A stretch of DNA of 64,000 bases from Bradyrhizobium sp. Y36 (GCF_002531575.1 NZ_NWTI01000009.1:1-64000), one strand, 5' to 3'; counted from the first letter of the stretch, positions 26,038 through 34,902 are shown. Translations and numbers: made by a program. Notes: generated by a model from the letters alone, not told the origin.

Positions 26038-27219
26038 ATGACGACGAAAAGCTCTTCGCTGAACAAGGTCTTCGCCGACCTTCCCGTCACCATCTTCGAG
26101 GCGATGTCGCAGGCCGCCCGCGACAATGCCGCCATCAATCTCGGCCAGGGCTTTCCCGATGATCCCGGCCCCGAGGACATCCGCCGCGCCGCGGCCGAGG
26201 CCTCGCTGAACGGCTACAACCAGTACCCCTCGATGATGGGCCTGCCGGAGCTGCGCCAGGCGATCGCGACCCATTACGGCCATTGGCACGGCCTCAAGCT
26301 CGATCCGATGAGCGAGGTGATGGTGACCTCCGGCGGCACCGAGGCGCTGACCTCGGCGATCCTCGCGGTGGTGCAGCCCGGCGATGAAGTGGTCTGCTTC
26401 CAGCCGGTCTATGATTCCTATTTGCCGATCATCCGCCAGGCCGGCGGCATTCCGCGCCTCGTCCGGCTCGAGCCGCCGCACTGGCGGCTGAACGAGGACA
26501 TGCTGAAAAGCGTCTTCAATTCAAAGACCAAGGCGGTGCTGTTCAACAACCCCTTGAATCCGTCCGCGGTGGTGTATCCGCGCGAGGACCTCGAGCTCCT
26601 GGCGCGCTACTGTCAGGCGTTCGACGTCATCGCGATCACGGACGAGGTCTGGGAGCACGTCACCTTCGACGAGCACAAGCACATTCCGCTGATCACCATC
26701 CCCGGCATGCGCGAGCGCACCATCAAGGTCGGCTCGGCCGGCAAGATCTTTTCGCTCACGGGCTGGAAGATCGGCTTCGTCTGCGCCGCGCCGCCGCTGC
26801 TGCGGGTCGCCGCCAAGGTGCACCAGTTCCTGACCTTCACCACCGCGCCAAACCTGCAGGCGGCCGTCGCCTACGGCCTCGGCAAGTCCGACGACTACTT
26901 CCTGTCGATGCGCAAGGATCTGACGCGGAGCCGGGACCGGCTGACCAAGGGGCTGGAGAGCCTCGGCTTTCCCGTGCTGAAGTCGCAAGGCACCTACTTC
27001 CTCACCGTCGACCTGTCGCCGCTCGGCCTCAACGAGAGCGACACCGAGTTCTGCTGGCGGATCGTTAGGGATTACAAGGTCGCCGCGATCCCGGTGTCGG
27101 CATTCTACGAGCAGGACCCGGTCACCTCGGTGGTGCGCTTCTGCTTTGCCAAGAAGGACGAGACCCTCGACACCGCGCTGGAGCGGCTGTCCGACGCGGT
27201 GCGCGGGCGCAAGAGGTAG
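26038..27219 (+). CDS. PLP-dependent aminotransferase, class I/II
   Basis: A 393-residue fold-type I aminotransferase. Lys236 in SAGKIFSLTGWKIG is the pyridoxal phosphate lysine. The N-terminal INLGQGFPDDPGPEDI is typical of the methionine/kynurenine aminotransferase group (YbdL-like). Together with the upstream rhodanese, a role in sulfur amino acid metabolism is plausible but unproven. The start could also be the GTG at 26023, which would overlap the rhodanese gene. Confidence 0.9.
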   Translation: MTTKSSSLNKVFADLPVTIFEAMSQAARDNAAINLGQGFPDDPGPEDIRRAAAEASLNGYNQYPSMMGLPELRQAIATHYGHWHGLKLDPMSEVMVTSGGTEALTSAILAVVQPGDEVVCFQPVYDSYLPIIRQAGGIPRLVRLEPPHWRLNEDMLKSVFNSKTKAVLFNNPLNPSAVVYPREDLELLARYCQAFDVIAITDEVWEHVTFDEHKHIPLITIPGMRERTIKVGSAGKIFSLTGWKIGFVCAAPPLLRVAAKVHQFLTFTTAPNLQAAVAYGLGKSDDYFLSMRKDLTRSRDRLTKGLESLGFPVLKSQGTYFLTVDLSPLGLNESDTEFCWRIVRDYKVAAIPVSAFYEQDPVTSVVRFCFAKKDETLDTALERLSDAVRGRKR

Positions 27220-27225
27220 AGAAAG

Positions 27226-28332
27226 ATGACGAACGTCAGCCGCTCCGGGATTGGTTTCGCGATCGCCGCCGTGCTGACGTTGCTCTCGCCTTCCGCAGGA
27301 GCCGAGGAGCGGGTCGTCAACTTCTACAACTGGTCCAACTACATGGCGCCTGACGTCCTTGAGGCCTTCACCAAGGAGACCGGCATCAAGGTGGTCTACG
27401 ACACCTTCGACGCCAACGAGACGCTGGAGACGCGCCTGATGGCCGGCAAGTCCGGCTACGACGTCGTGGTGCCCACGGCCTATTTCCTGCAGCGTCAGAT
27501 CAAGGCCAACATCTTCCAGAAGCTCGACAAGGCGAAGCTGCCGAACCTCGCCAATGCCTGGCCGATGGTGACCAAGCATCTGGCGACCTACGATCCCGGC
27601 AACGACTACGCCGCCAACTACATGTGGGGCACGACGGGCATCGGCTACAACGTCGCCAAGGTGAAGCAGATCCTCGGACCCGACGCCAAGGTCGACAGCT
27701 GGGACATCGTCTTCAAGCCGGAGAACCTCGCCAAGTTCAAAGACTGTGGCGTGCACATGCTCGACTCCGCCGACGACATCTTCCCGGCGGCGCTGAGCTG
27801 GCTCGGGCTCGATCCGAACTCGACCAAGCAGGCCGACCTCGAGAAGGCCGCCGATGCCGTCGCCAAGGTCCGGCCGTCCGTGCGCAAGTTCCACTCGTCC
27901 GAATACTTAAGCGCGCTCGCCACCGGCGAGATCTGCTTCGTGGTCGGCTGGTCCGGCGACATCATGCAGGCCCGCGCTCGCGCGGCGGAAGCCAAGAGCG
28001 GCGTCGAGATCGGCTACGCCATTCCGAAGGAGGGCGCGCAGATGTTCTTCGACAATCTCGCGATCCCCGCGGATGCCAAGAACGTCAGGGAAGCCTACGA
28101 ACTGATCAACTATCTCTACCGCCCCGAGGTCGCCGCCAAGAACTCGGACTTTTTGTCCTATGCGAGTGGCAATCTCGCCAGCCAGAAACTGGTCGATCCC
28201 AAAATCCTTGGTGACAAGAACATCTATCCGGACGAGGCGACGCTCGCAAAGCTGTTCGTCATCACGGCGCGCGATCCGGCGACGCAGCGGGTGATCAATC
28301 GGCTGTGGACCAAGGTGAAGACCGGCCGCTGA
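27226..28332 (+). CDS. Polyamine-type ABC transporter binding protein (PotF-like)
   Basis: A 368-residue periplasmic binding protein. A signal peptide ends near PSAGA, and the mature start ERVVNFYNWSNYMAPDVLEAF is the typical beginning of putrescine/spermidine binding proteins. It begins 6 bases after the aminotransferase stop, so it is likely in the same transcript. No permease or ATPase genes are beside it, so it must work with a transporter encoded elsewhere or have another role. Confidence 0.9.
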   Translation: MTNVSRSGIGFAIAAVLTLLSPSAGAEERVVNFYNWSNYMAPDVLEAFTKETGIKVVYDTFDANETLETRLMAGKSGYDVVVPTAYFLQRQIKANIFQKLDKAKLPNLANAWPMVTKHLATYDPGNDYAANYMWGTTGIGYNVAKVKQILGPDAKVDSWDIVFKPENLAKFKDCGVHMLDSADDIFPAALSWLGLDPNSTKQADLEKAADAVAKVRPSVRKFHSSEYLSALATGEICFVVGWSGDIMQARARAAEAKSGVEIGYAIPKEGAQMFFDNLAIPADAKNVREAYELINYLYRPEVAAKNSDFLSYASGNLASQKLVDPKILGDKNIYPDEATLAKLFVITARDPATQRVINRLWTKVKTGR

Positions 28333-28349
28333 CAACGGCTCCCAACACG

Positions 28350-28459
28350 CGTCATTGCAGCAAAGCGACGAAGCAGTCCAGATTGCTCCTGCGGAGGATT
28401 CCGGATTGCTTCCGGCTTCGCTATCGCTTCGGCGGACAAGTCGCCGCGCTCGCGATGAC
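28350..28459. repeat. Palindromic intergenic repeat, CGTCATTGC family
   Basis: Begins GCGTCATTGCAGCAAAGCG and ends CTCGCGATGAC, with AAGCAGTCCAGATTG and GGATTCCGGATTGCTTC inverted inside. It fills the gap between the convergent binding-protein and lpxXL genes, and could terminate both. Confidence 0.75.
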
Positions 28460-28466
28460 GGCGCCG

Positions 28467-29399
28467 CTATCGCCAACGCCGATGCAGCCACAGCCACTGC
28501 TCGGGATATTCGCGCACCCAGCTCTCCACCACGTTGGTGACGGCCTGTGTCGTGCCCTGGATGTCGATCTTGCCCTCGGCGTCGCGCACCGGCTGGACTT
28601 CTTCGGTGAGCTCCGCGGCGAAGCGGCCACCGGGCTTGCGGATGACGCGAACGCCGTGGATCGGGCATTCGACCTGGCGGAGCAGGCGCGCCAGCATCGG
28701 ATTGGCGCGGGTCTTGCGACCGAAAAAGGTGACCTCGACGCCGCCGGTCAGATACTGGTCGATCAGCATCGCGACGTGCTTGCCGTCCTTGAGCGCCTGC
28801 GCGAGGCGCAACGGCGCGTCGCGGCCTGCGGGGATCAGCGTGCCCATGTTGACCTGGCGCATCTCTTGGATGATGCGGTCGGCTGAGGCGATGTTCGGCC
28901 GGCGGTAGAGGATTGCGGTGTCCAGCCCATGGGCGACGGCGGCGAGCGCCGGCAGTTCCCAATTGGACAGATGCGCAGCGAAGATCAGCGCCGGCTTGCC
29001 GTCGTCCCTGATGTGATCGAACAGCTCGACGGTGCGCGGCGGCAGTTCGATCCGGCTCAGTTCCGGATGCTCGCGATCGTAATCCCAGACGTGGTCCATA
29101 TGGGCAAATTCGGCGCCGACGCGGCCGAGATTGTCCCACACGCCCATCAGGATCCGTTCGATCTCCTCGGGCGATTTTTCCGGGAAGGCCGCGGTGAGGT
29201 TGGCGCGGCCGATGCGATGCTCGCGCAGGCGCGGCCCGATCGTCTTGGTGACGCGCGCGAAGAAGTCCGAGGTCTTGACCGGGTCGAAATAGCGCGTGGT
29301 GCGCAGCATGCCGACGGTGGCCGCGCCGATCAGGCTGCCGCTGATCGATTTGGCTGCATTCCGCGCGCGAATCTTCGTGCTGATGGGAATCAGCGACAT
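28467..29399 (-). CDS. lpxXL: Lipid A biosynthesis acyltransferase (LpxXL)
   Basis: A 310-residue acyltransferase of the HtrB/LpxL superfamily. The catalytic H-x4-E motif is at His143 to Glu148 (AAHLSNWE). Its place as the last gene of the acpXL operon marks it as the one that moves the very-long-chain (about C28) hydroxy fatty acid from AcpXL to lipid A, as shown for rhizobial LpxXL. It starts 8 bases after the preceding ketosynthase gene. Confidence 0.9.
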   Translation of the reverse strand: MSLIPISTKIRARNAAKSISGSLIGAATVGMLRTTRYFDPVKTSDFFARVTKTIGPRLREHRIGRANLTAAFPEKSPEEIERILMGVWDNLGRVGAEFAHMDHVWDYDREHPELSRIELPPRTVELFDHIRDDGKPALIFAAHLSNWELPALAAVAHGLDTAILYRRPNIASADRIIQEMRQVNMGTLIPAGRDAPLRLAQALKDGKHVAMLIDQYLTGGVEVTFFGRKTRANPMLARLLRQVECPIHGVRVIRKPGGRFAAELTEEVQPVRDAEGKIDIQGTTQAVTNVVESWVREYPEQWLWLHRRWR

Positions 29400-29407
29400 G
29401 CGTCCGG

Positions 29408-30685
29408 TCAGGCCGGTTCGCGGGTCAGGATCAGCGAGGCGTTCTGGCCGCCGAAGCCGAACGAGTTCGACATCACCGCGGTGACGCGGGCATCGCGCGC
29501 CTTGTTGCCGACGACGTCGAACAGGATCGTGGGATCCGGATTGTCGTAGTTGATCGTCGGCGGAATGCGCTGATGCTCGAGCGTGAGCAGCGAGAAGATC
29601 GCCTCGACCGCGCCGGCGGCCGAGATGGTGTGGCCAACCATCGACTTGTTCGAGGTGACCGGAATCTTCTGCAGGAGCTCGCCGAACACGGCCGACGTCG
29701 TGTTGTACTCCATCTTGTCGTTCTCGGGCGTCGCGGTGCCGTGCGCGTTGATGTGGTCGATCTGGTCCGGCGTCATGCCGGCGTCGGCCAGCGTCTTGTT
29801 CATGCAGCCGATGATCGGCTTCCCATCGGGAGACGAGCGGGTGCGATGGAAGGAATCGGTGAGCTCGCCGCAGCCGGCGATCACGCCGAGGATCTTTGCG
29901 CCGCGCGCGGTGGCGGCTTCATAGCTCTCCAGCACCAGCGCACCGGCGCCCTCGGCCATGACAAAGCCGTCGCGGTTCTTGGAGAAGGGGCGGGAGGCCG
30001 CCTGCGGCGGATCGTTCTGGGTCGACAGCGCCGAGAGCAGCGAGAAGCGCACCATGGCTTCGGGATTGACCGTGCCGTCGGTCGCGACGCACAGCGCGGC
30101 ATCGGTTTCGCCGCGGCGGATCGCCTCGACGCCGAGCTGGATCGAGGTGGCGCCGGACGCGCACGCCGTCGACAGCGAGATCGGCGAGCCCTTGGTGCCG
30201 AAGGTCTCGGCGAGGTGGGCCGCCACCGAGCCGAACATGAAGCGATGGTGATAGGCGCTGTACTTGCCGCCGCCGGAGATGCGCAGGAGATCGTCATAGG
30301 TGAAGTCGGGCTTGCCGACGGCGCGGCCGAGCTCGCGGCGCTGCGGCCATTCCACCTCGACCGGCGCAACCGCGAGGAAGAGGGGGCCCGGGAAATCGGC
30401 CTTGGCGCCGATGCCAGCCTGCTCGAGCGCCTCCTGCGTCACCAGCTCGGCCATCCGTTCGGACAGGCCGGTGGACGAGAACGGATCGACGCTGACGAAA
30501 TCGACCGTGCCGGCCATCGTGGTCTTCAGGCCGTCGACCGGAAAGCGCGTGATGGTGCGGATGCCGGATTCGCCGGCGACGAGCTTCGCCCAATTGTCGG
30601 CCTTGCCGGCGCCGAGCGAGGTCGTGATGCCCATACCGGTGACGACGACGACGGGACGCCCGAATCTGTCGCGTGGTGCAGTCAT
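29408..30685 (-). CDS. fabF1XL: Beta-ketoacyl-ACP synthase, catalytic (FabF1XL)
   Basis: A 425-residue ketosynthase with the full triad: Cys175 in STACASG, His in NAHGTATPEND and His in SMVGHTISAAG. In rhizobia this gene elongates acyl chains on AcpXL to very long lengths. The neighbour downstream in transcription is lpxXL and upstream is the ketosynthase-like fabF2XL, which lacks the triad, so the two may form a heterodimer. Confidence 0.93.
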   Translation of the reverse strand: MTAPRDRFGRPVVVVTGMGITTSLGAGKADNWAKLVAGESGIRTITRFPVDGLKTTMAGTVDFVSVDPFSSTGLSERMAELVTQEALEQAGIGAKADFPGPLFLAVAPVEVEWPQRRELGRAVGKPDFTYDDLLRISGGGKYSAYHHRFMFGSVAAHLAETFGTKGSPISLSTACASGATSIQLGVEAIRRGETDAALCVATDGTVNPEAMVRFSLLSALSTQNDPPQAASRPFSKNRDGFVMAEGAGALVLESYEAATARGAKILGVIAGCGELTDSFHRTRSSPDGKPIIGCMNKTLADAGMTPDQIDHINAHGTATPENDKMEYNTTSAVFGELLQKIPVTSNKSMVGHTISAAGAVEAIFSLLTLEHQRIPPTINYDNPDPTILFDVVGNKARDARVTAVMSNSFGFGGQNASLILTREPA

Positions 30686-30736
30686 GTCGATCCCCCGATC
30701 AAGCTAGAGTATCATCCGGCCAAAGCGCGCCGCGCT

Positions 30737-31942
30737 TCAGCCGACAGCTTCGACCAGCGCCATGCCTTCGCCGCGCCAGTGTCCGGCCCCCACCACCACA
30801 ATCTGGGTGGGTGCTCCCTGCATTTCAATCTCGGTCCCGGTCGAATCGTTCGGCGGGAACAGCGCGCCCCGCGAGATCGACAGTGCGGCGAGCGCGATGC
30901 CGAGCGGGAATTGCGTTTCCATGGTGTGGCCGAACATGGTGCCGGTCGAGCGCACCGGGAAATCGGCATGGCCCTTCAGGAAGCCGCGCTCTTCCGAGGT
31001 CGCAGGCTCCGCGCCGGTCGCACCCGTGATGATCGCGCCCTTGCCCTCGCGCCTGGGCAGCTTGTCCCAGAGCTTTTCCAGCGTCGCGGCCATGTCGCCG
31101 GGCTGCTTGCGGCGGGCGAGGTCGGCAACGACGCTCGACAGTTTTGCGAACGGCTTTGCGCCGCGCGCCTCCGCATGGGCCTTCGATTCCAGCACCAGGA
31201 ACGCGCCGGCCGAGCCGAGTGCGAAGCCGGCGTGATCCTTTCGCGCCCACACCGGCGCGAACTTGTCTTTCAGGTTGAAGTCGCCGAATTCGTAGAGAAC
31301 CATCAGGTCCTTGCGCTCGCCATTGTGCGAGCCGCCGACGAGGGCAATGTCGCTCTCGCCCGAGGCGATGCGTGCCAGCGCGATGCGTGCGGCGTCCGCG
31401 CCGGCGACTTCCTCGCCCATGAAGGTGCGCGAGGTGCCGCCAAGACCGTGCACGATCGCGATGTTGCCGGCGAGCAGGTTGGAGAGCTGCGCCAGGAACA
31501 GAGTGGGGCGCAGATCGCTCATCAGCCGTTCGTTGAGGAAGCCGGGCGCGTTCGCCCCCTTGGCCTCGGCGGTCAGCACGCCCGTGTCGACGTTGAGATC
31601 GCGCTCGCCGCCGCCGGCGGCCACCACCATGTCGATCTTCGACAGGATGTCCTTGTTGCCCTTGATGCCGGCGGAATCGAGCGCAAGGCCGGCAGCGTAG
31701 GTGCCGATGCGCTGCCAGGCTTCCATCTGGCGCTGATCGCCCTTCTTCGGGATCTGGGCGTCGAAGGAGACGGGCATCAGGGGATGCACGATGTAGGGCG
31801 CAAAGCTCTTGTCATCGACATTGATGCGCTTCTCGGAAAGCGCGGCCCAGTTGGCGTCGAGGCCCTCGCCGAGCGAAGTCGCGAGTCCAATGCCGGTGAT
31901 CCAGACTTCCGTCTGGCCGGGCTTCAAAGCAGTGTCAGTCAT
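30737..31942 (-). CDS. fabF2XL: Ketosynthase-like chain-length factor (FabF2XL)
   Basis: A 401-residue protein of the ketosynthase fold that lacks the active-site cysteine: the loop expected to read TACASG instead reads GGTSRTFMGEE (about 168-178). The first histidine motif is also lost (TGATGAEP in place of AHGTGT), while FGHTMET keeps the second His region. This is the pattern of KS-beta or chain-length factors that pair with a catalytic partner, here FabF1XL. Its start overlaps the fabZXL stop by ATGA. Confidence 0.88.
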   Translation of the reverse strand: MTDTALKPGQTEVWITGIGLATSLGEGLDANWAALSEKRINVDDKSFAPYIVHPLMPVSFDAQIPKKGDQRQMEAWQRIGTYAAGLALDSAGIKGNKDILSKIDMVVAAGGGERDLNVDTGVLTAEAKGANAPGFLNERLMSDLRPTLFLAQLSNLLAGNIAIVHGLGGTSRTFMGEEVAGADAARIALARIASGESDIALVGGSHNGERKDLMVLYEFGDFNLKDKFAPVWARKDHAGFALGSAGAFLVLESKAHAEARGAKPFAKLSSVVADLARRKQPGDMAATLEKLWDKLPRREGKGAIITGATGAEPATSEERGFLKGHADFPVRSTGTMFGHTMETQFPLGIALAALSISRGALFPPNDSTGTEIEMQGAPTQIVVVGAGHWRGEGMALVEAVG

Positions 31943-32409
31943 GGCGATACGACCTGTTGCGGAAAGCCGACGCGCTCGGCGACCTTCGCCATGTATCCGC
32001 GCATATCCGAATTGGGGAAGGGGATCAGCGTGAAGGTGAGCGCGGAATTGGCGCGCAGCTTGCCGCCGACCCTGATCTTGGCTTCGGTCATGGCATAGCC
32101 CGAGCCTTCATAGGTCAGGCTCGCCTCGATACTCATGAGATCGCCGGGAAACACGGAACCGCGCACCTTGGCCTCCTTGACGGCGGCAAGGATCGGCATG
32201 CGCTCGAACTTGAACACGCCGAGCTGAAGCCAGCCAGAGGCCTGCGCCATCGATTCGATCAGGAGCACGCCGGGCATCAAGGGATAGCCCGGGAAGTGCC
32301 CCTCGAAGATGGTGCTCTCCTTGGGGACCTGGGCTTCGACGACGATCGTCTTCTCGTCGACCTTGAGGTCGACGATGCGATCGATCATGTGGAAGTATTC
32401 GAGTTGCAT
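31939..32409 (-). CDS. fabZXL: 3-hydroxyacyl-ACP dehydratase (FabZXL)
   Basis: A 156-residue hot-dog fold dehydratase. His38 lies in EGHFPGYPLMPGV and the partner acid Glu52 in LLIESMAQ. It acts on AcpXL-bound chains during very-long-chain fatty acid elongation. The start at 32409 (MQLEYFHMIDRIV) is 11 bases from the acpXL stop; a longer open frame upstream overlaps acpXL and is not used. Confidence 0.92.
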   Translation of the reverse strand: MQLEYFHMIDRIVDLKVDEKTIVVEAQVPKESTIFEGHFPGYPLMPGVLLIESMAQASGWLQLGVFKFERMPILAAVKEAKVRGSVFPGDLMSIEASLTYEGSGYAMTEAKIRVGGKLRANSALTFTLIPFPNSDMRGYMAKVAERVGFPQQVVSP

Positions 32410-32419
32410 GACCGCGCGC

Positions 32420-32707
32420 TTAGGCGCTCGCGCCCTTGGCCGCAACCAGTTCGTCGATGCGGGCGCACAGGTTCTTCAGCACGAAATACTGTTCGGTGGT
32501 CGCTTTGCCGTCGTTGACCTCCTGGGTCCACTTTTCCAGCGGCAGCTTGATGCCGAATTGCTTGTCGATCGCGAACGCGATGTCGAGGAAATCGAGGCTG
32601 TCGATGCCGAGATCGTCGATGGCATGGCTATCCGGCGTGATCGTGTCGCGCGGGATGTCGCAGGTTTCAGCGATGATCGTGGCGACCTGATCGAATGTGG
32701 AAGACAT
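32420..32707 (-). CDS. acpXL: Acyl carrier protein AcpXL
   Basis: The dedicated acyl carrier protein for the very-long-chain fatty acid of lipid A. The 95 residues contain the phosphopantetheine site DSLD, with Ser37. The start at 32707 is 5 bases after AAAGGC. It is the first gene of the five-gene operon running to 28467. The 5' region (32708-32760) is AT-rich for this genome and probably holds the promoter. Confidence 0.93.
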   Translation of the reverse strand: MSSTFDQVATIIAETCDIPRDTITPDSHAIDDLGIDSLDFLDIAFAIDKQFGIKLPLEKWTQEVNDGKATTEQYFVLKNLCARIDELVAAKGASA

Positions 32708-32927
32708 CACTAAGCCTTTGATATATTGCGGATATTTGTCAGATTATCCAGAGTGGCACGGTGGGTGGGCATCGCGCCCCTGATGACGCCCTCAACCCCC
32801 CTCTGGCCGGGTCGAAAGCCCGTATATCGGAGCGCCGCTCCGAGTTCAATGGAGCCGGCCAGGTGGGGAGACGTTGCTGGGATGCGCGCCGGAGCCCCTT
32901 CCGCCGGACCGGTCGGCCGGATCGGGC

Positions 32928-33269
32928 CTAGATATGCGGCGTCGTGATCTTGACGCAGTCGCGACGGCCCATCAGCACGCAATCCTGGGTCCGGCGCAGG
33001 TCGGCGATGCTGACCGCAAGCCAAATTCCGATGGCTGTCAGCGCGATGGTAAAGGCCAGCGCCGCGATATTGGCGAGCATGCGATGGCGGAAATCGTCCG
33101 GCTCGGCGCGGGGCTGCTCGTAGCGTGACAGGTCGAGAGGTTCGGGCGCGACCCGCAACGGCTGCACGGTACCGCTGCCGCGCTGGACCGCAGGGGAAGG
33201 CGAGGTGCGCGGCCTGAACTGGAGCACCCGGTGCTCGTCGTCAGAGCTTATGTGCCGCTGGTTGTTCAT
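32928..33269 (-). CDS. Hypothetical single-span membrane protein
   Basis: A 113-residue protein: a polar, proline-rich N-terminal half, one membrane helix (ANIAALAFTIALTAIGIWLAVSI region, about 66-88) and a short tail with two cysteines in QDCVLMGRRDC. It has a codon pattern like its neighbours. I recognise no domain. The tail with paired Cys would face the periplasm if the N-terminus is inside. Confidence 0.75.
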   Translation of the reverse strand: MNNQRHISSDDEHRVLQFRPRTSPSPAVQRGSGTVQPLRVAPEPLDLSRYEQPRAEPDDFRHRMLANIAALAFTIALTAIGIWLAVSIADLRRTQDCVLMGRRDCVKITTPHI

Positions 33270-33599
33270 GGGGCGGGGATCACTCCGAAGCAGCGATTTT
33301 AGATAGCATACGTGATGAACGCGTTGCAGAAAATATTTTCAATGCAGGCGTGTATTCGTTGCCGCGCACTATTTCTACATGGATCGGCGTGCAGCGGTCG
33401 CGGAATCGGCAGTGACGTCGGCGGGCGTTGCGCTGCAATAACCGGCGGAGCAACAGCAATGAATTTCACGTCTTCGTTTCCGTCTACATCAGCTTGTGAT
33501 CCGAGCGTCCTTCCGAACACGTTTTGCTGCCGCGGGGCCCGTGTCATAGTCAGGGGAACCTGAGCCGTTCAGCTGCATCCATCCGAGGGGCCTTCGACC
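33270..33599. other. Gap without a gene
   Basis: I see no gene. The stretch near 33300-33370 is AT-rich by local standards (GATTTTAGATAGCATACGTG, then AAAATATTTTC) and probably carries the divergent promoters of the small membrane protein and the ParB-like gene. The rest shows no repeat or hairpin that I can support. Confidence 0.5.
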
Positions 33600-34229
33600 A
33601 TGACCACGACCAACGCGCGCGAGCCGAGAGTGCATCCGGTCCCGATCCTGTCGCTGCGGCCGACGCAGATGACGGTCGGCATGCGCGAGGTCAAGGAGAA
33701 GCGCAAGCGCTGGCGTGAGCATGACAAGAGGAAGCAGGCCGATCTGCTCGGCAAGCATATGATCCCGGTCGTCTATGGTCCCGACGCGCGCTATTACGTG
33801 ATCGACCATCATCATCTCGGCCGCGCGCTGCACGACGAAGGTGTCAAGGAGGTGCTGGTGACCGTCGTCGGCGACCTCCGCATGGTTGAGCGCGAGGCGT
33901 TCTGGGGCGTGATGGACAACAAGCGCTGGGTCTACCCTTACGACACCAAGGGCGAGCGGCGGTCGTTCCGCGATCTGCCGAAGTCGATCGCCGATCTCAA
34001 GGACGATCCGTTCCGGAGTCTCGCCGGCGAGTTGCGTCGCATGGGCGGCTTCGCCAAGGATACCACGCCGTTCTCCGAATTTTTGTGGGCCGACTTCCTG
34101 CGCCGTAAGGTCTCGCGCAAGTTGGTGTCGGCGGATTTCGACAAGGCCCTCGAGAAGGCGATGTCCGCGGCCAAGAGCAAGGATGCGATCTATCTGCCCG
34201 GCTGGTGCGGTCCGGAGGACGAAGATTAG
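33600..34229 (+). CDS. ParB/Srx-like N-terminal domain protein
   Basis: A 209-residue protein with a ParB-like nuclease fold: LSLRPTQMTVGMREV, the RYYVIDHHHLGRAL helix, and DLRMVEREAFWGVM. There is no DNA-binding helix-turn-helix like that of chromosomal ParB, so it is not a partition protein; such short forms are often misnamed ParB. It ends LPGWCGPEDED, and a copy of this ending lies 600 bases downstream. Function unknown; isolated, without a ParA. Confidence 0.85.
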   Translation: MTTTNAREPRVHPVPILSLRPTQMTVGMREVKEKRKRWREHDKRKQADLLGKHMIPVVYGPDARYYVIDHHHLGRALHDEGVKEVLVTVVGDLRMVEREAFWGVMDNKRWVYPYDTKGERRSFRDLPKSIADLKDDPFRSLAGELRRMGGFAKDTTPFSEFLWADFLRRKVSRKLVSADFDKALEKAMSAAKSKDAIYLPGWCGPEDED

Positions 34230-34242
34230 AGGCAATCGCTCA

Positions 34243-34399
34243 TCAGTCGCGCTGAAAGATCCTGGCGCCAGGATAGGCCCGGCGGGCGTAAGTGACCACC
34301 AGCGCACGGTCCTGGGTATCCAGGAAGGGCGTTCGGATTTGGCACGATCCGACGATGAGGTGCCACAGGCCATTGAGCTTCCTGGATCACGATCTTCAT
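34243..34399 (-). pseudogene. Small conserved-looking gene broken by a frameshift
   Basis: A ribosome site (GAGGAC) precedes ATG at 34399, reading MKIVIQEA. After one extra base the frame continues NGLWHLIVGS, then DRALVVTYARRAYPGARIFQRD, and stops at 34243. The two parts together give a coherent protein of about 51 residues, while the unshifted frame runs into unrelated Pro/Arg-rich sequence. Either a real one-base insertion has inactivated it or there is a sequence error near 34379. Confidence 0.6.
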
Positions 34400-34664
34400 T
34401 TGAGTCGTCCTCGGTCGCTCCACGTTTCAGCGTGTGCTGCTTGTCGCGTTGCTTAGGATCGCAGCCGCGGGTGGAAAATTCCCGACTCGACTGACGCTCC
34501 GCTGCAAAACGCGTCGATGACTGTTAGTTGGTGATCGCTTGCGCCCAGATAAGCGCAATCCCATCACAGGCGCTTGAGCGAAATCAATTTCCGCGCCCAC
34601 GAAACCGTCCTGAAACAGAGCCGCCCCATCTCTATGCGTGGAGGGGCTCACTCAGGAGGCGAAC

Positions 34665-34808
34665 ATGCGCCGTATGATTTTCGTCATTGCCTTGCTCGCG
34701 GTCGCTTCGGCAGGAGTTTCGGCATCCTTTGCCGCAGTTCACCACGCCAAGTCGTCGACGTTCTCGGAGCGCTTTGCGCCGGCGCTGGAGTTGATGGCGA
34801 AGCGCTAA
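34665..34808 (+). CDS. 47-residue secreted peptide
   Basis: A strong ribosome site, GGAGG, lies 5 bases before ATG at 34665. The product starts MRRMIFVIALLAVASAGVSA, a clean signal peptide, and the short mature part (FAAVHHAKSSTFSERFAPAL and a few more residues) is a polar helix. Likely a periplasmic or secreted peptide. Its stop overlaps the copied 3' end of the ParB-like gene described next. Confidence 0.6.
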   Translation: MRRMIFVIALLAVASAGVSASFAAVHHAKSSTFSERFAPALELMAKR

Positions 34809-34820
34809 TGGCATGGCGCA

Positions 34821-34857
34821 TCTGCCCGGCTGGTGCGGTCCGGCGGACGACGACTGA
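34821..34857 (+). pseudogene. Copy of the 3' end of the ParB-like gene
   Basis: TCTGCCCGGCTGGTGCGGTC and the next three bases repeat exactly the sequence at 34193-34215 inside the ParB-like gene. The frame then ends ADDD-stop where the parent ends EDED-stop. Only the last dozen codons are present. This is a remnant of a tandem duplication whose rest has been lost or replaced by the peptide gene. Confidence 0.6.
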
Positions 34858-34902
34858 AGGCGCCGACGTGGCGGTGGTGAAGCCGAGCGCGAAATGATGG
34901 CT

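Noticed and set aside
29573..32098. Plus-strand frame of 841 codons across the fabF genes
   Set aside because: It runs antisense through two clear ketosynthase genes and has no domain.
33600..34229. True chromosome partitioning ParB
   Set aside because: There is no helix-turn-helix domain and no parA beside it; only the nuclease-like fold is present.
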